Assembly (NCBI GenBank): GCA_001724265.1
Contig: MEDY01000135.1
Span: forward strand, 1-64,000
DNA length: 64,000 bases
Direction: 5' to 3'
Source: Rhizaria sp. SCN 62-66
Taxonomy: Eukaryota > Rhizaria, unplaced
A program made the position numbers and the translations under genes. Shown piece after piece: positions 22,136-33,600 of the stretch (positions are counted from its first letter, which is position 1; every line of letters begins with the position of its first letter). The notes under the pieces were generated by a model. It made no database searches, was not told where the DNA came from, and worked only from the letters and a program-made list of their open reading frames with translations.

Positions 22136-25100
22136 TCACTCGCTGTCATCGAGCATAACAAAGTCATCGTCGTCGACAGCTGTACCACGCGCGCTCTGGC
22201 GCTCTATAGCGTTCGCACCCGCACTCTGGCCCAAGTACATGACCTCAAAGAGCCTCATGCGCTTCTGCTTGTGCGTCAACGCATCATCAGCTGCGTTGCC
22301 ACTCCCAGCTGCGCGCGCATTCGCTTTGTCCTCCTGACTCTGGAGCCGTTGAAGCTCGATCTGCTGTCGCTTAAACGCCTCCCGCTGCTCCAATGCGGCC
22401 CGCGCGGCCTCCGCAGCCTCCTTCTTCTCCTGCGCAGCCTTGTTTCGCGCCGCGTCTTCCTCAACCCTCGCGGCCGCCTTCGCAGCCTGCGCGGCGACCT
22501 CGCCTCGCGCGCGCGCGGCTAACTCCGACGCGCCGTGCCGCCGCCACAGCGCATCGACCGCGGCCGCAGCGGCGCCGGCAACGGGGGCGCCAGTCGCGGG
22601 GCTCGTCGTGATCACGCCCAGCTCCACGCTGCCCGCGCCCATCTCAGCCTCCGTCTCAGCCGCAGCCGCGGCCGCAGCCGACACCGACGCCGACGCCGAC
22701 GCCGAAGCCGACGCCGAAGCCGAAGCCGAAGTAGCGGCTGCGGCCGCTTGCTCCGTTCCTGAATGAGTAAGCGCCGGTGACTGTGTGAGTGAGGCGCGCC
22801 AGCGACGGGTAAGCGCGGTATGGCGCTCGCAGAGCCACTGGAGCTCCCAGTTACCGCCCAGCGCCGCGGGCCCCCTGGGCGGCCGCCACTGCGGCGACGC
22901 GCTGTGCGTCGCGGGCGTGAGTGTGAGCGCGTCGGTCAAACCGTCGTGGTCACGCTCCAGCGCCGCTTCGGCCTCAGCAGCGGCAGAGTCCTCTTCGTCA
23001 GCATCCATGGCGCTGCTTGAGTGGGCAGCGAGTGCTTGCGACGACCTGCTTGTGTGGCCTGCCGAGTTGTCTTTAATGGCATTATGTTTGTTGCTGCTGC
23101 TACCGACATTGGAGTCAACAATTCTGTCGATGTCGTTATCGTTGATGGAGTCAAAAGTACGCACAAATACGGGCACCTCAGGCACTGAGTCGGCATCATC
23201 ACTCTCAGCTGTACTGACAACATTTCGAGCACCGCGCGCCCCCTCGCTCTTGACAGCTGGCCCAGCAGAAGCAGTGATATCGCTGCCGTTGTTGTAGTCT
23301 ACCATGTCAGCGCTGCCGCTCGACTCGTCCTCCGCCGCCGCGTTGAGCCGCAGCCAGGCGCGCCTGGCCCAGGCCCGGACGCCGCGCATGCGCCTGGCGC
23401 TTCCGTCGGCGTAAAACGCCGACGCGCCCGGGTGCGCGCGCACGAGCGAGTCGAGCAGGCTGGCGACGGCGACGGGCACGGGCAGCACCGACAGCGGCAG
23501 CGCCAGCAGCGCGGGGCCCGCCGCGGGGTCCCACGCGCCCGCGCCGGCCCCCGCGGCGCCGCGGTACAGCGCGGTGGCGACTGAGGCTAGCGTGCGCGCC
23601 CAGTCCGCGGGCGCGGGCTGCGCGGAGCAGAGCCCGACGAGGCGGCGCCACGTGAACTCGGGCACCAGCTCCGCGCCGGGGCCTACGCCGCCGTAGCGCT
23701 CGCGCAGCGTCCACGTCGCAGCGCCGCTCGCAGGGCCCGCAGCAACGGCGCCCGCGGTCGTGGCGGGCGTTGCGGCGGCGTAGGGCGACGCAAAGGAGGC
23801 CGAGATGGCTTGGGAGGAGTAGATGGATGTGCCGCAGCTGTTATGCCCTGGGACACGGAGTTGCAACGCGCCAACAGAGCCGATGTTCGCACTCGCAGCG
23901 TTACCAGACCTGTGTCCGTAGAGGCCAGATAACGCCTGGGGATGTGCGTTCGGATGCAACTGGCGCTGCTGCTGCAGAGGATTAGCTCCTGCTGCTGCTC
24001 CGGCAGCGGGTTTGCGCGGCGGCGGCGGAGGCAGGACGTGCCTCACGGATGCAGCGATCGCAGTCAACGGGCCAATGTACCCGGTGTCGCCGCCCCCCAT
24101 GCCACCGGTGCCGAGCGAAACCAGCCCGGCGGCCACGGCGCCCACGCCGTCGTTGGCCTGCCGCGCGGGCAGCTTGAGCGTGAGGCCGCGCAGGGTCTTC
24201 ACGCGGGACAGCGCCACGTACGTCTGCCCGTTCTCAAACACGCGCGTGAGGTCTACGATGGCACGGTCCAGCGTCATGCCCTGCGACTTGTGCACCGTCA
24301 CTGCCCAGGCCAGGATCAGTGGGATCTGCGTGCGCCGCGCAATAACGCGCCGCATGTGCGAGTCGGCGGCCGCGCTGCTGCCGCTGCTGCCGAGGCCGTC
24401 GGCGCCGCTCCCGAGCCCCAGTGCGAGCCCCGCGTCGTCGGGAGGGGCGCGCAGGTCGTCCACGCACGGGGAGCCGCCGCGGGCCACCTCACCGCGCGCC
24501 TTGACGCTGACGCTCGCGCCGGGGGCCGAGAGTGCGAGGATGTCGGGGTCCATGCTCTTGAACCGCGGGTCCGAGCGCGGCACATCGACCTCCCACGCCT
24601 GGGGGTTCATCACGAGCGCAATGTCGCCGCTGAAGCGCACCACGGGCAGCCCGGGCGCGTGCGACACGGCCAGGCAGTGGCGCGTGCACTTGTCGCCGCC
24701 GCTGCTTTCGCCAGTGAGCTCGCTGCAGAAGCACGGCACGTCGCTGTCGACCTCGGCCATCACGGCGGGGTCGCAAGCGAACACGTCGTCGTCGTCCGCG
24801 GCCGTGTGCGCGCCCTCCGCCGCCGCGGCCGCGTCGAGGTCGGCCAGGACGATGGGGCCCTCGCTAGGCAGCAGGCGCAGCGCGGCACGCTCGAGCGCGC
24901 GCGGGAGCTGCCAAAGCGCGTGCCGCAGCCGCCGCAGTGCGGATCGCGGCGTGAGCGCGGCGTCGGCCGCGTCCTCGGTCTCGTCGCAGCTCACGGCGCC
25001 GCCCGCGGCACGCACGCGCGCGCGCGCGGCGACGGTCTGCTCGTCCGCGACGCGGCGCGCAGCGGTGACGGCGGCCGGGGCCAACGCGCGCACCATCGGC

Positions 25101-28100
25101 GCGAGGTCGAGCTAGGGCAGGTACAGCGCCGCGGCCACGGGCGCTGCGCCGCCGGCGGCGCTAGTGCTGCAGTGCGCGGCGAGCACGCGAACGGCGCTGG
25201 CGGCGGCGCGGCGCAGGGCCTCCCAGGCGGCGTTGATCGTGACAGCGGCGCGCACGACTGAGACAACCCAGGCCGCGTTGCTGCTGGCAAAGCCGACGAC
25301 GACACCGCGGGAGCCATTGCACAGGCCCTGTTAAGAGCAAAGATAGAAAACAAAAATAAAATCAGTACATATGAGTTAATAAAAAGCTCGACCTCGAATT
25401 GTTATGTTTAGACAGCATCTTTCTTGTTTTCGCGGTCGCACGTACCAGTCGCAGCGAGAGGTTCTTGACGAGCATGACCTGCGCGCCGGTGACGAGCGTC
25501 AGCTCCGTGGGCGCCGGGCACGCCTGTGCGAGCGCCTTGAGCGCGCTGGCCTCGCCCTTGTCCGTCGCCGAGTACCGCACCTCGCCCGCGCGCGCGGAGT
25601 AGCGCATCACCGGCGGTGCGGGCAACAGCGCGGCTGCGGGCGCTGCCGCCACAGCCGGCGCTGCAGGCGCTGCTGGAGCCTCTTCGACAACTGCAATAGC
25701 TGCTGCAGGCTCGGCTTTGACAGCAGCGGGTCGACCGTAAATGCTGCGATCGCCGCCACCGCCGCCCTGGGACATCGCGAGCTGGCGCGCCGATACAAAT
25801 CCGCCCATGCTCGCCACGCTGTTCGCGCTTACATCGCCAGAGTGCTGCAGCTGCTGCTGTTGCTGCTGCGATGCCGGGGCGGGGCGGTGCCAGGGCCGGT
25901 CGCTGCCCAGCTCCCAGACGCCGAGCCGCTGCAGCGCGCGCCACGGCGGCAGCGGCGCGCAGGCGTCCTGCTCCGCCGCGGCGGCCGCGAGCGACACTTC
26001 GTAAAGCCAGTCCGCAAACGCGGTCTCGAACCGCGCAGTGTCGCTGCTCTCGCTCACGGCGCGGCTCCCGGCGGCGCGTGCGGTCGCGGCGGCCACGGCG
26101 GCGGGCACGGGCGCGCGCGAGAGCACGGCCGTGAGCAGCGAGCGCAGCGCCACTGCCGACGGGTCGCCGGGGACGGCGCCGGCGGCGGCGGAGCTGGAGG
26201 GCGCGAGGCCAGCGGGCACACCGGGCAGCAAGCGCTCGGCCGCGCCGGCCGCGCCGAAGCCCCCTAGCGCGCGCACCGCGGTCGACATCGCGGTTTCTGC
26301 GGCAGATACAGTCACAGTCGCTGCAGCGCCGGGCTCGGGCTTCGCGCTGTGCGTGAGAGCTGGCGCATTCGCGCTTGTGCTCGCGTTGTTGCTGCCCAGG
26401 GACAGCGGCGGCGCGCAGACCGGCAGCATGCGCGAGAACGCGCGCGTATGCTGCGTGAGCGCGGGGTGCAGCGCCTCGAGACGCGCGTTGTTCTCGGCCG
26501 CGACGTCCATGCGCGTGGTGAACAACAGCGTGGGCTCGATTCCGTCCAGCGCCGAGTCCTCTGCGGCGCGCGCGGGGGCGCCCGCGTCCGCGGGCGACGC
26601 GCTCGCAGCGGCCTCGGTCCCCGCGGGCGCGAGCAGGGCGGAAACCTCGGCACTCCTACTACCGCCGCTGCTGTTGTTGCTGCTGCTGCGACAGCGGTTG
26701 CCGCCCGAGGTCAGCGCCAGCGATGCCACGTCCATGAGGTGCAGAACGGCGTCCGCCAGCGCCGCCGCCGTGGGCGCCGCCGTGGTGGCCGTCGCGTCGC
26801 CGCCCGCCGCGGCCGGGCTCGTGGGCGTGCCCGCGCCACCGGCACCGTGGGCTTGGTGCACGGCGGGAGAGCCCAAGAGGAGGAGCACGACGGCGTCGCC
26901 GACCGTGAGCGCGCCGGAGCCCTGGCGAATGCGGCCCAGCATGCTCACGAACGCTGTGTCGCCGGCCTGAGGCGTTGAGATAGACGAGGAAGAAATTGTG
27001 AGGAAAAAAGTGTAAGAGTGAATATGACAGTTGATAGAACTCTTGAATGGTTAGCAATAAAAAATCGATGTGTCGAGTTTTCCTCTTACATACCTGACGG
27101 TATACGTGCGTGAGCAAGTGCCGCGCCGAAGGGGGGATCAGCTCGCTAAAGCTATCTGCAGAGAAGCAAAACTGTGCGCTCGGATGGACTGTGCTCTCGC
27201 GCTCACGGTCACCGGAACTGGAACTCAAGGCACTGGCTGCAGAGCTGTTACTACCTGTGCTACTATAGTTACTGTTACTGATGCTGCTACTGCTGATGTT
27301 ATAGCTTGCCGCAGTGCCATACCGCGGTTGCTGTTGCTGTGGTTGCTGTTGTTGTGGCGGTCGCGACTCTGGCTTCGGCAGCCGAAAGCGCGCAATCGAG
27401 TTCTGCATCGCCGCAGCAGTCGGCTGCGCAATGCTAGAGCTGCTGTTGCCGCTGCCGCGCGTCCGCTGCTGCCATTGACCGTGCTGCCCCGCGCCCATCG
27501 GGACAGCGGCAGGGGCCGGGGACGGCGCGGGCGACTGCGACGGAGCGAGCCAGGGGTTGAAGGACGCGGCGGCGGCAGAAGCAGCCTGCTGCTGCTGCTG
27601 CACGACGCGCGCCTGCTGCTCGGCCCCCGCGTCGGGCACTGGCGGCAGCTGGAGGAAGTCGCCCGTGAGCAACAGCTGCATGCCGCCCCAGGGAGTCGCC
27701 AGCGTCGCAGCGCGCGCGCGCTCCTCCTGCTCCGACAGCTTGCTCCGCGCCTTGTTGCCGCCGCCGCCGCTGCCGCCGCCGGCGTTGCTGCCGCTGCTGC
27801 TGATGCTGCTGAGGCCGGCGCCGAGGCGCGGGCGCGCGGCGCGGGCCTCCCTGCCGACGACGTCGAGCTTGCTCCATAGGTCCGCACTGACCATCGAAGC
27901 CTCGTCGATGACGATCGAATGCGTGTCTCGCCAGCGCACGGCGGCGGCGCTGTCGAGGTTGGCCGTGATGCGGCGCGCAAGCACGTCTGCACCCTCCTTG
28001 GCGAGACCGACGCCCGCGAACGAGTGCAGCGTGAGCCCGCGCAGCGCGACGGCCGCAATGCCCGTCGACGCCGTGATGGCCGCGCTTTCGTCCCGCTGCA

Positions 28101-30189
28101 GCAGCGAGAGCACCACGCGCAGCAGGTGCGACTTGCCCGTGCCGGCGGGGCCCGTGATGAGGACGGAGCGCCGCCGCAGCAGCACGTCGGCCGCCGCCAC
28201 GAGCTGCTGCGGCGCCAGCGTGGCCAGCAGCGCCGCGGCGTCGCGCAGCAGTGGCGGCAGCCGCAGCGGCAGCAGCGCCAGCGCTCGCTTCGGCAGCAGC
28301 GCGGAGCCCACTTCGGGGGCGGCGGCTGCGGTCATAGCGCTGGCGGCGCAGCAGGAGGACGCCCACGAACGGTCACTGTGCTGCTGCGGCGGCTGCTGTG
28401 GCTGCAGCTGCGGCTGTGCGTTCTCGCGCTTGACAGAGATTCGGGCATAGATCGAGCTTGCGCTCGCACTTGTGCTAGAGCTAGAGTTAGAGCTAGGGCT
28501 GACTGATGAGTTATTGTTGATCGTCTCGCCGTTGTCGTTATTGTTCGCTGCAATGGCGCGCAGCTCCGGAGTCATCTCAGTCAAATGGTCCTCCGTGAGC
28601 GCCTGATACAGCGCCCGCTCGCTGTATCCGCAGCCGCAGTCGCAGTCCGCCAGCAGCGGCACACCGGCGTTGGTGACGAAAATGGAGCCCGCGATGTCGA
28701 GCTCGAGGTCAATGTCATGCTTGCCGTCCTCCGCCTTCACAGCCGCGCCGCCGCCGTAGCCGTTGCCGCCGCGCTGGGGAGCCCCGAGTAGCTGCAGCCG
28801 CAGCAACCTCTCCTGCCTCAGACTCTCCTGCCTCACAACATCGCCACGGGCGGCAGTGGCGCTCTCCGCGGGCGGCGTCTGCGTCTGCGTCGCCACGAGC
28901 GCGGCTGCGGTCTCGGTCGCGCGGCGCAGCGCGTGCGGACACCACCCGGCAACGGCCCGCAGCGCGCGCGCACGCCGCCGCAGCGCGGACACCCAGCTGT
29001 ACGCCTCGGCCTGCTCGCGCGCCCGCCTCATCAGTATGGCGCGCGTCTCGCGGTGCGCGGCGCTGGCGCTGGGGTACTTCGCGAGGTCGCGCGCGAGCGC
29101 CACATCGCGGTCGGCGCGGGCGAGGCGCGCCCACTGCAGCGTGGCCGCGTCGTCGGCCAGCGGGTCGTCGCACAGCTCGTCTGCCTCGCGCGCGCCGCGG
29201 AGCGCGGCGGCGGCCGCGGCCGAGTGCGGCGCAAGCGACAGCGCGGAGAGCCACAGGCAGCGCGGGCAGCGCGCGCAGGAGCCGGGCGGCAGCGCGTCCT
29301 CGCGCCACGGGTCCTCCGGCTCCGACGGTGACAGCAATTGCGACTGCGGCGCTGATGCAGACGCTGAAGCTGAGGCTGAAGCTGAGGTTGTTGTTGTCAT
29401 GTTAGCTGTGTACGTTGCTGGTGCGACGGGGACAAGGTCTTCCTCCTGCAGATTGCACAGCTCCAGCGGGTGCTTTTCGGCCAGCGCCAGGAGGATGTGG
29501 CAAATCAGCGCCGCGCTCGCCCGCGTCGCGCGGTTCCTAAAAAAGCGGTCCAGCGCCTCGGCGGGGACGCGCGGCAGCGCGGGCGGGCACTGCGGGGCCT
29601 GCGCAAGGGGCAACAGGCGAGGGGCAGCGGCGGCCGCAGTGGACGCGGGCGCGGTGGGCGCGGGGACAGCAGAGGATGCGTCGGACATCAGCATTGGTGC
29701 CGCTGGTGGTACTGCGGGCGTGATGCTTGCGGCAACAGCGGCCGCGGTCGGGGTAACAGGCGCGGCCACAAGAGGAATAGCTTGTTGTGTTAGCTGCTGA
29801 TGCGGTTGCCGCTCTTGTTTGGGGACAACAGACTCGACTGCCAGGAGAAGAAGTTGCTGATGCTGCTCCTGCTATTGCGCTTGTTGCTGTTGGTGCTAAT
29901 ACGACTGACTGGTGTTGGAGAGGGACGCGCAAAGCTCAAACGCCTCAAGCGGCGGCGGGCTGTCGTCCTCGCCACCAAAAAATCTCTCGGTGCAGCTCAA
30001 AGCCTGGCTGTACGTCAGCGCGACAGCAGAAGTGTTAACGCTGTCTAAGTCGTTGTCGCAACCACTGCTGGCCCCGGAAGACAGGAGCGCAAAATCGAAC
30101 GCGTACAACTCAGCGTCTGTCATCCCAACGGCGCCGTGTGAGGGGTCTGCGCTAGCAGAATGCCCGCAGGGCCGGGCTGAGTCACTCAT
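22136..30189 (-). CDS. Giant PIF1-family DNA helicase (three in-frame TAG codons)
   Basis: Exons 30189-27094, 26966-25446 and 25327-22136, all phase 0; 2602 residues, TGA stop. PIF1 motifs appear in order: Walker A GPAGTGKS (~680), [14 protein letters not shown], Walker [10 protein letters not shown] (~761), GDFLQLPPV (~845), VYRQ (end of exon 1), QVMLVKNL (~1530), [10 protein letters not shown] (~1545), LPVVRFSGD (~1765), [13 protein letters not shown] (~1883) and [13 protein letters not shown] (~1908). PIF1 enzymes are 5'-to-3' helicases acting on G-quadruplexes, telomeres, Okazaki maturation and mtDNA. The size is two to four times the usual 650-900. The extra length is a ~670-residue N-terminus, large insertions between motifs rich in Gln/Ser/Asn/Ala, and a ~690-residue tail with coiled coil. 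TAG codons lie at 98, 106 and 1611. Without sense TAG, the first exon would end before the ATPase. Confidence 0.93.
25112..25114 (-). other. In-frame TAG read as sense (PIF1 codon 1611)
   Basis: It lies between the [10 protein letters not shown] and LPVVRF motifs of the same helicase core, in frame with both (ALYLP before, LDLAPMV after). Translation must cross it to make a complete PIF1 domain. Confidence 0.92.
25328..25445 (-). other. Intron 2 (118 nt) of PIF1 gene
   Basis: Donor GTACG, acceptor AACAG. Splicing joins VKNLSLRL to [13 protein letters not shown], a PIF1 signature. Confidence 0.97.
26967..27093 (-). other. Intron 1 (127 nt) of PIF1 gene
   Basis: Donor GTATG, acceptor CTCAG. 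Splicing joins LLTHVYRQ to [16 protein letters not shown] in phase 0, as in PIF1 motif III/IV. Confidence 0.95.
29872..29874 (-). other. In-frame TAG in a Gln run (PIF1 codon 106)
   Basis: Preceded in frame by HQQQQAQ and followed by QEQHQQ; the surrounding codons are mostly CAA and CAG. Confidence 0.85.
29896..29898 (-). other. In-frame TAG at the start of the same Gln run (PIF1 codon 98)
   Basis: Follows SNTSQSY and precedes HQQQQAQ. The upstream 97 codons start with the best ATG (30189) and have coding composition. Confidence 0.8.
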
Positions 30190-30651
30190 GCTAAGAACCG
30201 TTGTCGATCGGAAGTCGCAGAGGACTGGAACGGCGAAGGAAGGTGTCAGTGGTCTTTCTTCGCTCGACGATGAAAAATATTAGTTCAAGAAACACAAATT
30301 TGAGAGAATAAACCTGGATAAAATTATCATGCGGGACTAGTTGTATATATGTTACAGACGGAGAAATCAGTGCGAACTCCTACATTTTAACTACGCCTTT
30401 GAAGCGTTGACTCGGCGGGCAGATGGCGCGATCTCGGATCGCACTATATTTTGTCATGCAGCGTCATTTATACCGAATTTCTGCAAAATATTGCACTTTT
30501 TCTGTCTTTTTTGAACTTACCCCTTTACCCTCTTCAAATATCATCTCCACACCTCTTTTTTATTCACCTCTTTGTCACAGAAAACCTCCCCCAGTTTCGC
30601 ACTCCCACTTTCTCGTGCGGGTCCGTTCCTCTGGCTCGTGCTCCCGCGCGT
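30190..30651. other. Intergenic gap between divergent PIF1 and Dbf4-type genes
   Basis: 462 nt, AT-rich then C/T-rich near the plus-strand ATG. A likely bidirectional promoter for two DNA-replication-related genes; no specific element recognised. Confidence 0.5.
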
Positions 30652-33600
30652 ATGAACGACGCTTCCGAGCGGCGGCGTTCTGCCTCAGGTACCGCTCCTA
30701 CACTAGCTTCTGGTCGCAGTCCGAGACGCCAGGATCACTCTGCCTCCGCGCCGCCACACTCTATAAGATCAGCGCAGGCTCCCTCAGTGACTCCTGTCGC
30801 GCCCGCGACCCCGCGCCCCGCGAACACGCTCGCGCCTCGCGGACTGGCTATGGCCGTCGTTCCAGTGCAGCTCTCGTCGTTTTCCGCTTCTGGCCGCCTT
30901 CCGCCGTCGAAACAGCAACAACAGCAGGCAGAGCAGCAAGGCGATGAGTCGCCCGCTCTCCCCGGTCTGCACTCGATCTCGATGCCCGGCTACCTGCACT
31001 CCGCAACGCAGCCCGCCCCGACGCCCGCCGACTCCGCCTCCGCGGCCGCGGCGCCCGTGTCGGCCCTGCGGGGGCTGCGCGGCGCCACGAGGTCGACGCA
31101 GAACTCCCCGTTTATCGCCGGGCTCAACGACGTACCAATGTGCGCCGGCGTCAACAACAATGACGACGAAGACTACGATAAAGACGACGACGACCACGAC
31201 GACGACGACTACACCGACGTCAAGAGCGGCAACAAGCATCTGCCTCCTTCTGTTTCAGTGCCAGCGCCAGCGCCAGCCTCAGTCCCACTGCCACTGCCAC
31301 TGCCACTGCCGCTGCCGCTGCCAGTGCCGCTGCCAGTGCCGCTGCCAGTGCCGCTGCCAGTGCCAGCGCCAGCGCCAGCGCCAGCGCTGCCACGCGTCCC
31401 CGCCCCCGCCTTCCCGCTGCCGTCTCTCGTGGCGGCCTCCGCGCCTGCCGCCGCGCCGCCACAGTGGCCGCTGCCGCCGCGGCAGCGCGCATGGGCGTTG
31501 CTAGCGGCCGTGGCGCTGACGGCCGCGGCGTGTGACCCCTGGGGCGCGGACGCATGCGCCTACAGGGACGTTCTGGAGGAGCTGGCGGTGCGCGCGTGCG
31601 TTGGTGTGGACGCGCCGCGGCGGCTGGCCAGGGATGCGATCGCCATCGGTGGCGGCGGCAGCGCGGCGGGTCCGCGTGCGCGCGCGAACAGTAAGCAACG
31701 AAGCGCGCGTGTCATCGGCGATACCGACGACTTGGACGATGTCGACCGCGGCAATAATGACGATGAGGAAGATGATGATGCTTATGACGATGGTGACGAC
31801 AGCAGTGACTGTGAGTCTGAGGCCGAGGCCGCGCGGGCCGCCGCGGAGGACGCCGCGGGCAACGGCCACAGCTGGAGCGCGCCGCCGCTGTCCGTGGTGA
31901 GCGATATCCAGGCCAACCCGCAGCTCATGTTTCTGCACAGCAAACCAGGCAGCGGCAGCAACAGCAACAACAACTCTAACACATCATCATCATCGTTGTC
32001 ATCATCGTCATCGACAAGTGGCGGAAACGGGAGCGGCAAGAGCGGCTCCGGCGGCGGCGGCTCGAAGCTGCCCCCGTCGGCGCTGCTGCTGCAGCGCCTG
32101 GCGCCGCCCGACGCGCGCCCGCGCTGCCCGCTGTACGTCGCGGCGCTGGATCTCCCGCCCACGGGCCCCGTGCTGCCGCCGGACCTGGCCACGTACCGGC
32201 TGCAGGCGGCGCGTCGCAGGGTCGCCTTCCTGGCCTCGCTGGCGGCAGCGGCGGGCGCGGGCGGCGCGGGGGCGGCGGCAAGCTCTGCGGGCAGGGCCGG
32301 CAGGGGCGCGTTTGCGGCCCCGCTGTGCCTGGGCTTCCCCGTCACCTCCACGGTCGCAGCGAGCGCGAACGTGAGTGCGAGTAAGAGTGTGCGCGACAGC
32401 GACGACTCGGCGACGGACGTACTGACGAACTACATTGCGACGCTGCTGCTGTGCCTCGCGCCGCAGGTTGCTGTGGCAGAGGCCTACGACGTCAACGCCA
32501 ACGCAAAGTCGACGAGGGTACGGGAACGAACTTGAAAAAAATGAGCCAAAACAGCCACACTTAAACTGAATTTATGGTCTCGCAAGTATTGATTGTATAT
32601 TTACTAAATTGGCGTGTTTTATTTTCTATCTTGTTTTTATCAGTGTGCTCATCTCTGTGCGTGTAATAACCGCTGTTATCTTCCTTCAATATCGCCCACA
32701 GCCGTCCCTGTGGCCACTGGAGCGCGCCCATAGCCGCACGATGACGCTGCGTCGCCGCGTGGCCCTGGCGCTTGCCTCTCTGCGCCGCACGGTTTGCGCC
32801 GAGCCCGGCCAGGCGTGCGCGCGCGGCCGCCGCGTGCTCGTGGCGTCGCTGCCCGCGCTGCCGCTGGCGCCGCTGACGCTGCCGCAGCTCGCCGCGCGGT
32901 GGGCGCAGCCGCCGCCGCCGCCCGCGCACGAGGTCATGGAAATTGCCGCCGCGGCCGTCCACGCCCGCAACTTTGCCAACAACAACAACAACAACAGTAA
33001 TCACAGCCACTCGAACGCCGCGAACCACGGCACCGGGATTGGCAGTGCGAGTGGCCGTGCGGGTGGGGAAGGTGTGATGAACCCGCTCATCGTACTGGCC
33101 GACAAAGGCAGGCAGTTTCTCCCGCTTACCAAGCAGCTTGCGCGCAACTGCGGACACTACAACGACGACGACAACGAAGACCACAATAACAATAACAACA
33201 ACAATGCCGCGGCTGCGATTGGTGGCAGCCACGGGTCTGCCGCCCAGCCCCCGATGCGGACCGCGGTGGACCTCTACGACGACCCCGTCCTGGCCCCGCT
33301 GGCGCTCGAACAACGTCTGCTGCTGCTCGCACACCGTGCCTGGCCCGTCGCGGCCGCCGCGCTAGCGCCCAAGGACTCGAACGGCAACAGCAGCTTTGAC
33401 TCAGCGGGCGCGGGCGCGGGCGCGACTGCAGCTGCTGGTGCCAGGCCGTCGCTGCGCGCGCTGTCGCACCCTTCGGCGCGCGCAGCCGTGGCCGCCGCGG
33501 CCCGCGCCGGGCTGGCCGCGGTGCCACTACCGGTCTGGGGCGTGGCGACGGCGCTGGCGGACGACTGCGAGGACGCCGACGAGAACACGTTCGACGCCTC

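Noticed and set aside
23942-25261. 439-codon plus-strand frame opposite the PIF1 core
   Set aside because: The minus strand carries the PIF1 motifs; the plus frame is Arg/Gly/His-rich low complexity.
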